Source of the DNA: Actinomadura soli
GTDB taxonomy: Bacteria > Actinomycetota > Actinomycetes > Streptosporangiales > Streptosporangiaceae
Direction of reading: 5' to 3'
Length of the DNA stretch: 41,925 bases
Assembly: GCF_005889715.1 (NCBI RefSeq)
Contig: NZ_VCKW01000046.1
Span: forward strand, 1-41,925
Numbering within the stretch: position 1 is the first letter of the stretch; each line of letters begins with the position of its first letter. Position numbers and translations under genes: made by a program. Shown here piece after piece: positions 1 through 9,219 of the stretch. The notes under the pieces were generated by a model that made no database searches, had not been told where the DNA came from, and saw only the letters and a list, made by a program, of their open reading frames with translations.

Positions 1-42
1 CAAGGGCGGGATGGTGAAAGCCTGGAACCTCGTTGGACGGCC

Positions 43-110
43 GTCGAGACGGGCAAGCATGCGATCTCATGTAGTGATCGATAAGAACCGCTTGCCCTTT
101 CGGCCTCGAC
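43..110. repeat. nested inverted repeats upstream of the cyclodeaminase-family gene
   Basis: An outer 6-bp pair (gtcgag at 43-48, ctcgac at 105-110) encloses a perfect 8-bp pair (gggcaagc at 51-58, gcttgccc at 90-97). The inner loop of 31 nt is AT-richer than its surroundings. A 10-bp palindrome (gacggccgtc, 36-45) overlaps the left side. The structure lies 32 bp before the start of the gene at 142, so it may be an operator or leader hairpin for that gene, or the terminator of a gene beyond the left edge. The sequence does not decide between these. Confidence 0.4.
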
Positions 111-141
111 AGCGCGGGAACGCGCTCGCGAGGATCGGATC

Positions 142-1119
142 ATGGCCGACGTCCTGCTGCTTTCCGCCGCCGACGTGCGCGCGGTGTTCGACCTTCCGGC
201 GGCGATCGCCTCGCAGCGGGCCGCGTTCGAGGCGCTCGGCCGCCGCGAGGCGCGGCTCGCGCCGCGGCTCCTGCTGGACGGCCCGGACGGCGGCATCGCG
301 TTCTGCTACGTGTCCCGCCTGCCCGGCACCGGCGCGGTCTCCAAGTTCGGCAGCGTCACCCCGGGCAACGCGGCGCGCGGCCTGCCGACCGTGGCGGCCC
401 TGGTGACCGTCCAGGACCCGGTGGACGGACGCCCCGTCGCGATCATCGAGGGCGAGGCGGTGACGACGCTGCGGACCTCGGCGGCCAGCGCGGTGGCGGC
501 CGACCATCTCGCCGTCCCGGACGCGTCCCGGCTCGCGGTGATCGGCTGCGGCGTCCAGGGGCGGGCGCACGTCCGGGCGATGGCGCGGGTCCGTCCGATC
601 GGCCATGTGGCGATGGCGTGCCGCCACCCGGAGACGTGCGGCGTCGCGGCCGGGCTGTCGGCCGAGCTGGGGATGCCGGTGGAGACGGCGGCGTCCGCGC
701 GCGCGGCCGTGGAGGGGGCGCAGATCGTCGTCACCGCCACGACCAGCGCGGAACCGGTCGTCCTCGGCGAATGGCTCGACCCCGGGTGCACGGTCCTGAG
801 CGTCGGCTCCTTCGCCCCGGACCGTGCCGAGGTGGACGACGACGTCCTCACCCGCGCCGCCCTGGTCGTGGTGGACGACGTGCCGACCGGGCTGGAGCAC
901 GCCGGGCCGGTCGTGGCCGCGATCCGGTCGGGGCACCTGAGCCCGGAGCAGGTGCGGCCCCTCGGGCCGGTCGTCGCGGGCCTCGCCGCCGGGCGGGAGT
1001 CCGCCGGCGACATCGTCTTCTACAACAGCGTCGGCGTCGGCGTGCAGGACACGGCGGCGGCCTCCGTCATCGTCGAGCGGGCGCGCGCGGCCGGGGTCGG
1101 GAGGCTCGCGGAACTCTGA
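142..1119 (+). CDS. ornithine cyclodeaminase / mu-crystallin family protein
   Basis: This 325-residue protein has the usual family length (about 310-350). Members are NAD(P)-dependent enzymes acting on cyclic or alpha-imino acids: ornithine cyclodeaminase, alanine dehydrogenase and delta1-pyrroline-2-carboxylate reductase. The dinucleotide-binding motif IGCGVQGRAH lies near residues 134-143, a substrate-side Lys in VSKFG near residue 68, and the conserved TTLRTSAASAVAA block near 108-120. The start at 142 is preceded by a GAGG-like ribosome site. Directly downstream are remnants of a proline racemase-family gene and a ketoglutarate-semialdehyde-dehydrogenase-like gene, partners typical of trans-hydroxyproline catabolism. 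In that setting the family member is usually pyrroline-2-carboxylate reductase, which is my preferred but inferred function. The gene itself looks intact. Confidence 0.85.
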   Translation: MADVLLLSAADVRAVFDLPAAIASQRAAFEALGRREARLAPRLLLDGPDGGIAFCYVSRLPGTGAVSKFGSVTPGNAARGLPTVAALVTVQDPVDGRPVAIIEGEAVTTLRTSAASAVAADHLAVPDASRLAVIGCGVQGRAHVRAMARVRPIGHVAMACRHPETCGVAAGLSAELGMPVETAASARAAVEGAQIVVTATTSAEPVVLGEWLDPGCTVLSVGSFAPDRAEVDDDVLTRAALVVVDDVPTGLEHAGPVVAAIRSGHLSPEQVRPLGPVVAGLAAGRESAGDIVFYNSVGVGVQDTAAASVIVERARAAGVGRLAEL

Positions 1120-1129
1120 CCCGCGCCCC

Positions 1130-1288
1130 GGTACAATTCGTTCGATACATGGACGGCTCACCGGCACCGCTGAGGTGGGCGGGCTGCCCGCCGTCGTCCC
1201 GGAGATCTCCGGACGCGCGTGGATCACCGGTACCGCGAACTACCTGCTCGACCCCGCCGACCCCTTCCCCGAAGGCTTCTCCTTCTGA
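1130..1288 (+). pseudogene. C-terminal remnant of a proline racemase / hydroxyproline epimerase family gene
   Basis: In the frame ending at the TGA of 1286-1288, about 52 codons read as the C-terminal end of the proline racemase family, including VPEISGRAWITGTANYLLDP and the terminal DPFPEGFSF. These are the most conserved C-terminal motifs of proline racemase, 4-hydroxyproline 2-epimerase and trans-3-hydroxyproline dehydratase. The roughly 280 upstream residues, with the N-terminal catalytic Cys region, are missing: only 10 bp separate the recognisable homology from the stop of the preceding gene. No start codon or ribosome site fits. I read it as a deletion remnant that cannot make an active enzyme. 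Which family member it came from cannot be told. Confidence 0.75.
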
Positions 1289-1569
1289 TGGCACCGGACG
1301 ACGTGATCACCGCCGCCGTGTCCGCCGTGCTCGCCGGGCGCAGCGGCCGCGTCCTGTGGAACCAGTGGCCCACCGGCGTGTCCGTCACCCACGCGATGCA
1401 GCACGGCGGCCCGTTCCCGGCGACGACCTCGCCGTCCACCACCTCGGTCGGCACGGCCGCGATCGACCGGTTCCTGCGTCCGGTCGCGTACCAGGGGTGG
1501 CCGCAGGACCTCCTCCCGCCCCCGCTCAGGGACGGCAACCCGTGGAAGATCCCGCAGACCGTCCGGTAG
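1288..1569 (+). pseudogene. C-terminal remnant of an alpha-ketoglutaric semialdehyde dehydrogenase-like gene
   Basis: An open frame of 93 codons, whose ATG overlaps the previous stop (TGATG), reads GRVLWNQWPTGVSVTHAMQHGG, then PATTSPSTTSVGTAAIDRFLRPVAYQ and LLPPPLRDGNP. This is the C-terminal end of the KGSADH branch of aldehyde dehydrogenases (about 500 residues when complete), the last enzyme of hydroxyproline and some sugar-acid pathways. The cofactor domain, the catalytic Cys and Glu and about 400 residues are absent. A short translated product is possible from the ATG, but it could not be a dehydrogenase. The frame remains open and conserved, suggesting a fairly recent deletion. Confidence 0.75.
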
Positions 1570-1576
1570 AGGCCGT

Positions 1577-2956
1577 TCAGCCGACCCAGACCGTCTTGGC
1601 GTTGCAGAAGGCGTGCATGCCCTCCGCCGACAGCTCCCGCCCGTAGCCGGAGCGTTTCGTCCCGCCGAACGGCAGCTCGGGATACGACGTCACCATCCCG
1701 TTGACGAACACCTGCCCGGCGTCCAGCTCCCGGACGAACCGCTCCCGCTCGGCGTCGTCGCGCGTCCAGGCGTTCGAGCCGAGCCCGAAGCCCGTCGCGT
1801 TCGCGACCTCCACCGCCTCCGACACCCCGCGGACGCGGAACACCGACGCGACCGGCGCGAAGACCTCCTCGTGGTACATCCGCATGTCCGGCGTCACACC
1901 GGAGATCACCGTCGGCGGGTAGAACCAGCCGGGTCCGCCGGGCCGCTCGCCGCCGCACAGCACCGTCGCGCCCTTGGCGACCGCGTCCGCGACCTGCTCC
2001 TCGACCTCCGCGCGCCCCTCCTCGCTGACGAGCGGGCCCACGTCCGTGGCGTCGTCCATCGGGTCGCCCACCCGCTTCGCGCGCATGTTCTCCACGAACA
2101 GCCGCTCGAACTCGTCCGCGCAGCCGATGTCGACGATGAAGCGCTTCGCGGAGATGCAGCTCTGCCCGTTGTTGAGGCACCGCGACTCCGTGGCCGTCCG
2201 CGCCGCCGCCTCGATGTCGGCGGACGGCATCACCACGAACGGGTCGCTGCCGCCCAGTTCCAGCACCGACGGCTTGACCTCGCTCCCCGCGATCGACGCG
2301 ACGGACCGTCCCGCGGGCTCGCTGCCGGTGAGCGTCGCGGCCTTGACCCGCGGGTCGCGCAGCACCCGCTCGACCTTGGACGAGCTGATGAGCAGCGTCT
2401 GGAACGCGCCCTCCGGGAACCCGGCGCGGCGGAACAGGTCCTCCAGGAACACGGCCGTCTGCGGGACGTTCGACGAGTGCTTCAGCAGCCCCACATTGCC
2501 CGCCATCAGCCCCGGCGCCGCGAACCTGATCACCTGCCAGAGCGGGAAGTTCCACGGCATCACCGCCAGCACCGGCCCGAGCGGCTGGTAGCGCACGTAG
2601 GCGTCCCGCGCGCCCACCGCGTCCGCGCCGGCGGGACGGCGGTCGGCGAGGAACTCCTCAGCGTGCGCGGCGTAGTACCTGCACGCCTTCGCGCACTTCT
2701 GCGCCTCCGCCCCGGCGGCCTTCAGGGTCTTGCCCATCTCGGTCGTCATCATCGCGGCGACCTGCTCGGACTCCCGGTCGAGGATGTCCGCGGCGGCGTT
2801 CATCCATTCCGCGCGCTGGGCGACGTCGGTCGTCCGGTAGGAGGCGAACGTCTGCGCCGCCCGCGCGATGCGCCGGTCGACCTCCTCGTCGGTCAGCGCG
2901 TCGAAGGTCTTCTCGACCTCGCCCGTCGCGGGGTTGGTCGTGGCGATCGTGGTCAT
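1577..2956 (-). CDS. succinate-semialdehyde dehydrogenase, GabD1 type
   Basis: The 459-residue aldehyde dehydrogenase closely resembles mycobacterial GabD1 along its length. It oxidises succinate semialdehyde to succinate with NAD(P)+, linking 4-aminobutyrate breakdown or the 2-oxoglutarate bypass to the TCA cycle. Visible catalytic features are PWNFP (Asn136), ELGGSDPF (general-base Glu233) and NNGQSC (nucleophile Cys267). PELPFGGTKRSGYGREL near the C-terminus is typical of the subfamily. It ends 7 bp from the convergent remnant at 1288-1569 and starts 51 bp after the lactonase gene on the same strand, so the two may be co-transcribed. No strong ribosome site is visible before the ATG. Confidence 0.9.
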   Translation of the reverse strand: MTTIATTNPATGEVEKTFDALTDEEVDRRIARAAQTFASYRTTDVAQRAEWMNAAADILDRESEQVAAMMTTEMGKTLKAAGAEAQKCAKACRYYAAHAEEFLADRRPAGADAVGARDAYVRYQPLGPVLAVMPWNFPLWQVIRFAAPGLMAGNVGLLKHSSNVPQTAVFLEDLFRRAGFPEGAFQTLLISSSKVERVLRDPRVKAATLTGSEPAGRSVASIAGSEVKPSVLELGGSDPFVVMPSADIEAAARTATESRCLNNGQSCISAKRFIVDIGCADEFERLFVENMRAKRVGDPMDDATDVGPLVSEEGRAEVEEQVADAVAKGATVLCGGERPGGPGWFYPPTVISGVTPDMRMYHEEVFAPVASVFRVRGVSEAVEVANATGFGLGSNAWTRDDAERERFVRELDAGQVFVNGMVTSYPELPFGGTKRSGYGRELSAEGMHAFCNAKTVWVG

Positions 2957-3007
2957 GTCCCGGGACGTGCCCGGGGGACCGGACCGGAAACACCCGCCCG
3001 GCGGCGG

Positions 3008-4027
3008 TCAGGCGGGGATCACGCACACCGGGGACGGCACCGGCAACGGCGTCCCCACCGGCCCGGGGACGCCGTCCGCGCCGATCCGGAACGTCGCGAT
3101 CGTGTCGCTGTGCTCGTTGGCCACGTGCATCCATTCGCCGTCCACGTGCAGGTCGCGGGGCCAGGCGCCGCCGGACGGGACGTCCGCGACCGGCTTGAGC
3201 GCCGCGCCGCCGTCCACGACCCGGTGGGCGGTCACCACGGCGGTCGCGCGCGTGGAGGTGTAGACGTACCGGCCGCCGTCGCCGAGCTTGAGCGCCGCGC
3301 AGTAGGCCGGATCGCCGGCCGGCCCCGCCGTCGCGGGCGACTCCGCCACGACCTCCAGGCGCGCGTACCCGTCCAGCGGACGCAGCACGAGCATGGACGC
3401 GGCCAGCTCCGCCACCACGTGGACGTGCCCGCCCGGGTGGACGACCAGATGCCGCGGCCCGCACCCGGCCGGTAGCGGCGTCTCCCCGGCGAGCCGCAGC
3501 GCGCCGTCCTCGATCCGGAACGACCGGATCAGGTCCGCTCCGAGGTCGGTCGTCAGGATCGTCCCGTCCGGGGCGTTCGCGCTCGCGTGCGCGTGCGGAC
3601 CCTCCTGCCGGTCGGCCACCGGGCCGCTCCCGTGGCCCTCGGCCACGTCGGCCTCACCGGCGAACCCGCCGTCCGGGCCCAGCGGAACGGCCCTGACCGT
3701 CCCGGACCCGTAGTCCGCGACGATCAGCCGCCGGCCGCCGGGCGTCACCGACAGATGGCACGGCAGCGCCCCCGCCGCGCGCACCCCGATCTCCCGCAGC
3801 CCGCCGCCGGACGCGTCGAACGCGACGATGCCGCCCTCGTCCTCCTCACGCACCGCGTAGAGGACGTCCCTGCCCGGATGCACGGCCAGATAGGACGGGC
3901 TCACCGCCTCCGCGGCGAGCTCCGGCCCCGCGAGGACGCCGTCGCTCCGCCGCGTCACCCGGTAGATCCCGGACCCGTTCCCGGCCTCGCCCGTGTACGT
4001 GCCGACCCATAACGCCCGCTCGCTCAT
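3008..4027 (-). CDS. lactonase family beta-propeller protein (YbhE/Pgl-like)
   Basis: The 339-residue protein starts MSERALWVGTYTGE, the usual opening of the seven-bladed-propeller lactonase family, which includes E. coli 6-phosphogluconolactonase YbhE. Family signatures include PSYLAVHPGRDVLYAVRE, LPCHLSVTPGGRRLIVADYGSG, DRQEGPHAHA near the middle, GPRHLVVHPGG, and WPRDLHVDGEW near the end. I chose the ATG at 4027 because the 54 upstream codons are Arg/Pro-rich with no family similarity. No signal peptide is seen, so it is probably cytoplasmic. It lies divergent from pgi, so a role on glucose-6-phosphate-derived lactone is plausible. The family has other lactonase activities, so the substrate remains inferred. 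Confidence 0.8.
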   Translation of the reverse strand: MSERALWVGTYTGEAGNGSGIYRVTRRSDGVLAGPELAAEAVSPSYLAVHPGRDVLYAVREEDEGGIVAFDASGGGLREIGVRAAGALPCHLSVTPGGRRLIVADYGSGTVRAVPLGPDGGFAGEADVAEGHGSGPVADRQEGPHAHASANAPDGTILTTDLGADLIRSFRIEDGALRLAGETPLPAGCGPRHLVVHPGGHVHVVAELAASMLVLRPLDGYARLEVVAESPATAGPAGDPAYCAALKLGDGGRYVYTSTRATAVVTAHRVVDGGAALKPVADVPSGGAWPRDLHVDGEWMHVANEHSDTIATFRIGADGVPGPVGTPLPVPSPVCVIPA

Positions 4028-4087
4028 TCGCGCCACCCTAGCCCCGCCCCGGTGCGGCCGGTTCGGGGGCGGGGGCGGGGACGGCCT

Positions 4088-4116
4088 GATACGGTCACGC
4101 GCGGTCGACCTATGAT
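4088..4116 (+). promoter_or_regulatory. possible pgi promoter
   Basis: A good -10 hexamer, TATGAT (4111-4116), lies 17 bp after a weak -35, TGATAC (4088-4093), in the spacer between lactonase and pgi. It is the most AT-rich spot of the spacer. The 5' leader would be about 65-70 nt. The -35 is poor, so this is tentative. Confidence 0.3.
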
Positions 4117-4188
4117 CGCCGGTTGGGGACGGGGCGGCGCCGCGGGGGACGTCGGCGCGCCTCACCCGCCGAGGAGATGAGAGAGGCA

Positions 4189-5835
<1,647 letters not shown>

Positions 5836-5847
5836 GCGCGGGGGCCG

Positions 5848-6072
5848 CTAGCCCTGGGCCTCCATGACGGCGCGGAACTCCTCGAAGGAGATGAACCCGT
5901 CGAGGTTGGCGTCGGCCTTCTCGAACCTGTCCTGCGTCTCGGAACGCGTCCAGGAGAGGCCGAGGTCCTCCAGGACGAGAGTGAACTCCATCAGGTCGAG
6001 CCGCTGGTCGCCGCCGAGGTCCGCGCGGGTGAACACGATGTGCAGGTCGTCCCCGGCCGGTGTGGTCGTCAT
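5848..6072 (-). CDS. small EF-hand calcium-binding protein
   Basis: The 74-residue protein has two EF-hand loops. The second (DANLDGFISFEE) is canonical, with Asp, Asn, Asp, Gly and Glu at positions 1, 3, 5, 6 and 12. The first (DLGGDQRLDLME) has Gly at position 3 and Gln at position 6 but keeps Asp1, Asp5, Asp9 and Glu12. There is no signal peptide or membrane segment, so it is probably a cytoplasmic Ca2+ sensor or buffer of the calerythrin/calmodulin-like type found in actinomycetes. It lies 31 bp downstream of the SIS-domain gene on the same strand, so it may be the last gene of the PTS transcript. A functional link to sugar uptake is only a suggestion from position. Confidence 0.85.
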   Translation of the reverse strand: MTTTPAGDDLHIVFTRADLGGDQRLDLMEFTLVLEDLGLSWTRSETQDRFEKADANLDGFISFEEFRAVMEAQG

Positions 6073-6103
6073 CTCGCTCCTCGTTCCGGTCCGCCCGCCC
6101 GCA

Positions 6104-6868
6104 TCATCCCACAGGGCGGGGGCCGGACGGCCCGTCCCCGGTGAGCTCGGGGACGCGGTGCCGGTACCGCTCCAGCAGCGCGGCGTTGACCTCGTCGCCG
6201 CCGGGGACGTTCGCGCTCGTCCAGCGGGGCGGGTCCGCGCCGCGCGCCGCCGCGAGATCGTCCAGGGCGGCGAGGACGCGCGACCACGCGTACGCGCCGA
6301 GGATCGTGGAGACCGCCGCCGTGCGCGGCGCCGCCGCCGGGTGCACGACGTCGCCCGGCGGGACGCGGGTGTCGAGCACGATCGAGGCGTGGTCGGCCAG
6401 CGTCGTCGCCGTCCGCGCGGTGGCGCCCTCCGACGCCCGCGCCGAGGTCACCGCGATCACCGGCACGCCCCGCGCGGCGCACTCCTCGGCGACCTCGACC
6501 GGGTACGGGTTGCGGCCGCTGGTGGAGAACACCACCGCGACGTCGGGCGGGGCGGGCGCCGCCGCCGCGACGACCGCCCGCCCGATCCCGGTCCGCCGCT
6601 CGACGCGGGTGCTCCGCACGGCGTCGTCGAGCGGGAACACGCCCGGGTCCCAGATCGGGCGGACGGCGGCGAGCCCGCCCGCCCGGTAGAACGTCTCGAA
6701 CACCATCGCCAGCGAATGCCCCGCGCCGGCGACGTGCACGATCCCGTCCGCCTCGACCGAGTCCAGCAGCAGCCCGGCGGCCTCGCCGATCGCCTCGCCG
6801 GCGGCGGCGTCGAGGTCGTCCAGCAGGGTCCGCACCCGGTCGGGGAGCTGCGGCCGGGCTTCAATCAT
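6104..6868 (-). CDS. SIS-domain sugar-phosphate isomerase-like protein
   Basis: The 254-residue protein is of the 'sugar isomerase domain' (UPF0309-like) type. An N-terminal helical part leads to IVHVAGAGHSLAMVFETFYRAGG (about residues 43-65) and VVFSTSGRNPYPVEVA, the phosphosugar-binding Ser/Thr loop of SIS folds. SIS domains bind phosphorylated sugars and either isomerise them or act as sensors. Its start overlaps the PTS IIA stop by 8 bp, so it is translationally coupled and probably acts on the sugar phosphate delivered by this PTS, for instance as isomerase, etherase or deaminase. The exact reaction cannot be read from the sequence. Confidence 0.8.
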   Translation of the reverse strand: MIEARPQLPDRVRTLLDDLDAAAGEAIGEAAGLLLDSVEADGIVHVAGAGHSLAMVFETFYRAGGLAAVRPIWDPGVFPLDDAVRSTRVERRTGIGRAVVAAAAPAPPDVAVVFSTSGRNPYPVEVAEECAARGVPVIAVTSARASEGATARTATTLADHASIVLDTRVPPGDVVHPAAAPRTAAVSTILGAYAWSRVLAALDDLAAARGADPPRWTSANVPGGDEVNAALLERYRHRVPELTGDGPSGPRPVG

Positions 6869-7343
6869 TGGGTACGGCCTCCTTCAAGGTACGGGTCAGG
6901 TCGTCCTCGCCGGACGCGGCGCGGAGCCGGTCGGCCAGGCCGCCGGACAGCGCCCGGGCCAGCGCGGCCAGCGTCCCGACGTGCGCGTCCGGGTCGGGTG
7001 TGCAGAACGCGAGCAGCAGGTCGACGGGGTCGTTGTCAGGATGGCCGAACTCGACGGGCGCCGCCAGCCGGGTGACGCCCACGCCGACGGCGAGCCCGCC
7101 CTCCTCCGGACGGGCGTGGACGAGCGCGAGCCCCTTGGTCAGCACGATGTACGGGCCGTTCTCCTCGACCACCCGGACGCAGGCGTCCGGGTACCCGGCG
7201 CCGGCCGCGCCCGCGTCGACCAGCGCCGAGGCCGCCTTCCGGACGGCCTCCCGCCAGTCCCCGGCCGACACCTTGTCGGTGGCCGTGACCAAGGGCCGTT
7301 GCCGGGGGGTCTGGGGGGTCGCCCCCCCAGCGTGGGACGTCAT
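6861..7343 (-). CDS. PTS EIIA component, ascorbate/mannitol-fructose type
   Basis: The 160-residue phosphocarrier has the PTS_EIIA type-2 fold. The phosphorylated His76 lies in LALVHARPEEGG, followed by VGVGVTRLAAPVEFG and DPVDLLLAFCTPD. It takes phosphate from HPr and passes it to EIIB. It starts at an ATG overlapping the EIIB stop by four bases (ATGA). The first ~18 residues are not family-like: residues about 4-14 are translated from a G-rich REP-like repeat (7304-7330). The conserved domain begins near DWREAV (residue 29). Alternative starts inside the frame are TTG at 7292 and GTG at 7271. It is coupled by overlap to the SIS-domain gene downstream. Confidence 0.88.
   Translation of the reverse strand: MTSHAGGATPQTPRQRPLVTATDKVSAGDWREAVRKAASALVDAGAAGAGYPDACVRVVEENGPYIVLTKGLALVHARPEEGGLAVGVGVTRLAAPVEFGHPDNDPVDLLLAFCTPDPDAHVGTLAALARALSGGLADRLRAASGEDDLTRTLKEAVPND
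7304..7330 (+). repeat. REP-like G-rich element, copy A
   Basis: The core is a run of G, then tct, a second run of G, tcg and a run of C, able to fold as a G/C hairpin with a short loop. It matches elements at 12656-12682 (opposite orientation) and 39661-39687. This copy lies inside the N-terminal codons of the PTS IIA gene, just after the EIIB/EIIA junction. Confidence 0.65.
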
Positions 7344-7642
7344 GAGAGCCAGCCCTGCGCGGTCAGGTGCTCGCGGAGCTGCGCCTCCAGGCCCTCCTTG
7401 TCGAGGAAGTCGCTGATCGTGATGACGACGGGCGCGAGGTCGGCGATCTCGCTGGTGTGCATGCCCTGGCCGATCACCACGTCGGGCGACATCCCGCGCG
7501 CCGAGGACACGTCGGTGTTCTCCACCCGGGCGTCCACGCCGAGCGAGCGGAGCGCGTCCTCGGCGGTCATCTTCAGCATCAGGCTGGTGCCCATGCCGAC
7601 GCCGCAGACCGCGAGGATCTCGAGTTGCCGGTCGAGTGCCAT
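7340..7642 (-). CDS. PTS EIIB component, SgaB/UlaB-like
   Basis: The 100-residue EIIB protein opens with a strand leading to the phosphorylated Cys13 in AVCGVGMGTSLMLKM, the P-loop of the lactose/ascorbate-type IIB family. VVIGQGMHTSEIADLAPVV and SDFLDKEGLEAQL complete the Rossmann-like fold. It transfers phosphate from EIIA to the sugar carried by EIIC at the inner membrane face. Its stop overlaps the EIIA start, and it begins 28 bp after the EIIC stop, so the three components form one operon. Confidence 0.92.
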   Translation of the reverse strand: MALDRQLEILAVCGVGMGTSLMLKMTAEDALRSLGVDARVENTDVSSARGMSPDVVIGQGMHTSEIADLAPVVITISDFLDKEGLEAQLREHLTAQGWLS

Positions 7643-7670
7643 GTCGGTCCTCCTCTCCTTCAGATGGTGG

Positions 7671-9098
7671 TCAGGCCTTCGCGGGGGCCCTGTCCTCCGC
7701 CGCCGGGTCCGCCGCGGCGCGGCGCTTCTCGGCGCGGCCGAGGACCAGCAGCGTCGCGACCGTCGCGGCGAGCGCGACGGCGGGCACGGCCCAGACCGAG
7801 GCGTCGCCGACGACCGGGTCGATCGCCTTCAGCAGCCACGCGATCGCGTACCAGTCCGGGTCGGCGAGGGTGGCCAGCTCCGGGGCGGTCTTCTCGAACA
7901 GGTCCCAGGTGACGGCCTGCCCGATGGCGAGGATCAGCCCGGTGATCACGCCCCCGAGGACGGCGCCGCGCCAGCCCGCCACCACGTTGCCGAACAGCCC
8001 GGCCGCGCCGCCGACGAAGAACAGCATGATCATCGGCGGGGCGAGGGTGAACCAGCCGGCCCCGGCGAACACGCCCAGGCAGACCAGGAAAACGCCCGTG
8101 GACGCCACGAACCCGACCATGACGGCGGTCGGCGCGATGGGGAACACGGTCGGCGCGTCCAGCGCGGGACGGGTCCCCGGGATGACCTTGTCGCTGAACC
8201 CCTTGAACGCCGGGACGATCTCGCCGAGGAACATCCGCACGCCGAACAGCAGGATCGCGATGCCGCCCGCGAACCGCAGGCCGACCAGCAGCGCCCACAC
8301 CCATGGGGACAGTTTGGGGTCCATCTCGGTCGCGGCCTTCGACACCACGCCGTCGTCGGCGAGCGCGACCCCGATCAGCATGATCACGGAGATGATCAGC
8401 GCGGTGCTGACGTTGACGTCCTTGAAGAACGACAGCTGGCGCGGCAGCTTCAGCTTCTCGGTGTCGTGCTTCTCCCGGCTGCCCAGCGGACGGGCCGCGT
8501 AGCCGGTGATCAGGCAGGCGAGCGAGCTGGTGTGCGCGAACCCGAACCGGTCGTCCGGCATGACGCGGCGCATCAGCGGCCGCATCCACAGCGGCTGGAC
8601 GGTCCAGTACGCGGCGACGAACCCGGCCCCGCACAGCACCAGCGTGAGCTGGTCGGCGCCCGGCGCGATCGTCACCAGCGACGCGACCGTCACCGTGCTG
8701 ACCCAGAACATCAGGTGCCCGGTCAGGTACAGGTACCGGGCCGCCGGGAAGAGCCGCACGATCAGCACGTGGAGGAGGAACGCGACCGTGATGACCAGCG
8801 CGATCGTCCCGCCCTGGTCGCCGAGGAAGCCGGCCAGCGTCTTGTCGGCCTTCGGCGGCGTGGTGCCCATCGCGCTCGCGAGGACGTTCTGGAAGCTGGT
8901 CAGCCCGCCGGTGAACACCTCGACGCCGATGAACAGGATGACCACGCCGATCGTGGCGCGCAGCGCGCCGGCGAAGACGTCCTCGAACCGTTTGCGCTGC
9001 AGGATCAGCCCGATCAGGGTGATGAGCCCGATCAGGATGGGCACCTGGCCGAACACGTTGTCGGCCAGGAAGGTGAGGATGTCCTTGATGACGTCCAT
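7671..9098 (-). CDS. PTS EIIC permease, ascorbate (SgaT/UlaA) family
   Basis: The 475-residue membrane protein has many hydrophobic segments. It starts MDVIKDILTFLADNVFGQVPILIGLITLIGL and shows the UlaA-family elements TIGVVILFIGVEVFTGGL, GFAHTSSLACLITGY and GIAILLFGVRMFLGEIVPAFKG. It transports and, with IIB, phosphorylates its substrate. The charged C-terminal tail is cytoplasmic. It is the first gene of the IIC-IIB-IIA-SIS block and is preceded by a GTGAGG ribosome site. UlaA homologues carry substrates other than L-ascorbate, and no ascorbate-phosphate enzymes (UlaG, UlaD) are in the window, so I leave the substrate open. Confidence 0.9.
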   Translation of the reverse strand: MDVIKDILTFLADNVFGQVPILIGLITLIGLILQRKRFEDVFAGALRATIGVVILFIGVEVFTGGLTSFQNVLASAMGTTPPKADKTLAGFLGDQGGTIALVITVAFLLHVLIVRLFPAARYLYLTGHLMFWVSTVTVASLVTIAPGADQLTLVLCGAGFVAAYWTVQPLWMRPLMRRVMPDDRFGFAHTSSLACLITGYAARPLGSREKHDTEKLKLPRQLSFFKDVNVSTALIISVIMLIGVALADDGVVSKAATEMDPKLSPWVWALLVGLRFAGGIAILLFGVRMFLGEIVPAFKGFSDKVIPGTRPALDAPTVFPIAPTAVMVGFVASTGVFLVCLGVFAGAGWFTLAPPMIMLFFVGGAAGLFGNVVAGWRGAVLGGVITGLILAIGQAVTWDLFEKTAPELATLADPDWYAIAWLLKAIDPVVGDASVWAVPAVALAATVATLLVLGRAEKRRAAADPAAEDRAPAKA

Positions 9099-9173
9099 GG
9101 TGAAGTCGCCTCACTTCTCGGGGGTGGGGTGGTGCGCTGTCGCCCCCGTCAGCGCGGTTGGACGGCCGTGAGT

Positions 9174-9192
9174 CCCGGGCGGCGTGCCCGGG
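9174..9192 (-). terminator. hairpin between gntR and PTS IIC
   Basis: A 7-bp stem (cccgggc at 9174-9180 with gcccggg at 9186-9192) and a 5-nt loop lie in the 121-bp gap between the GntR stop and the IIC start. There is no T-run. A second 6-bp G/C stem (9119-9124 with 9143-9148) lies closer to IIC. These could attenuate or uncouple regulator and transporter expression; neither is proven. Confidence 0.35.
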
Positions 9193-9219
9193 TCGCGGTG
9201 GATCGGCCGGGTCGGTGGA

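Noticed and set aside
67..1227. Long antisense open frame over the cyclodeaminase-family gene
   Set aside because: Arg/Gly/Asp-rich composition without any family motif; a shadow caused by high GC content.
7671..9098. Ascorbate-specific uptake as a firm call for the PTS
   Set aside because: The IIC family match is clear, but the ascorbate-6-phosphate catabolic enzymes are absent and the family has other substrates.
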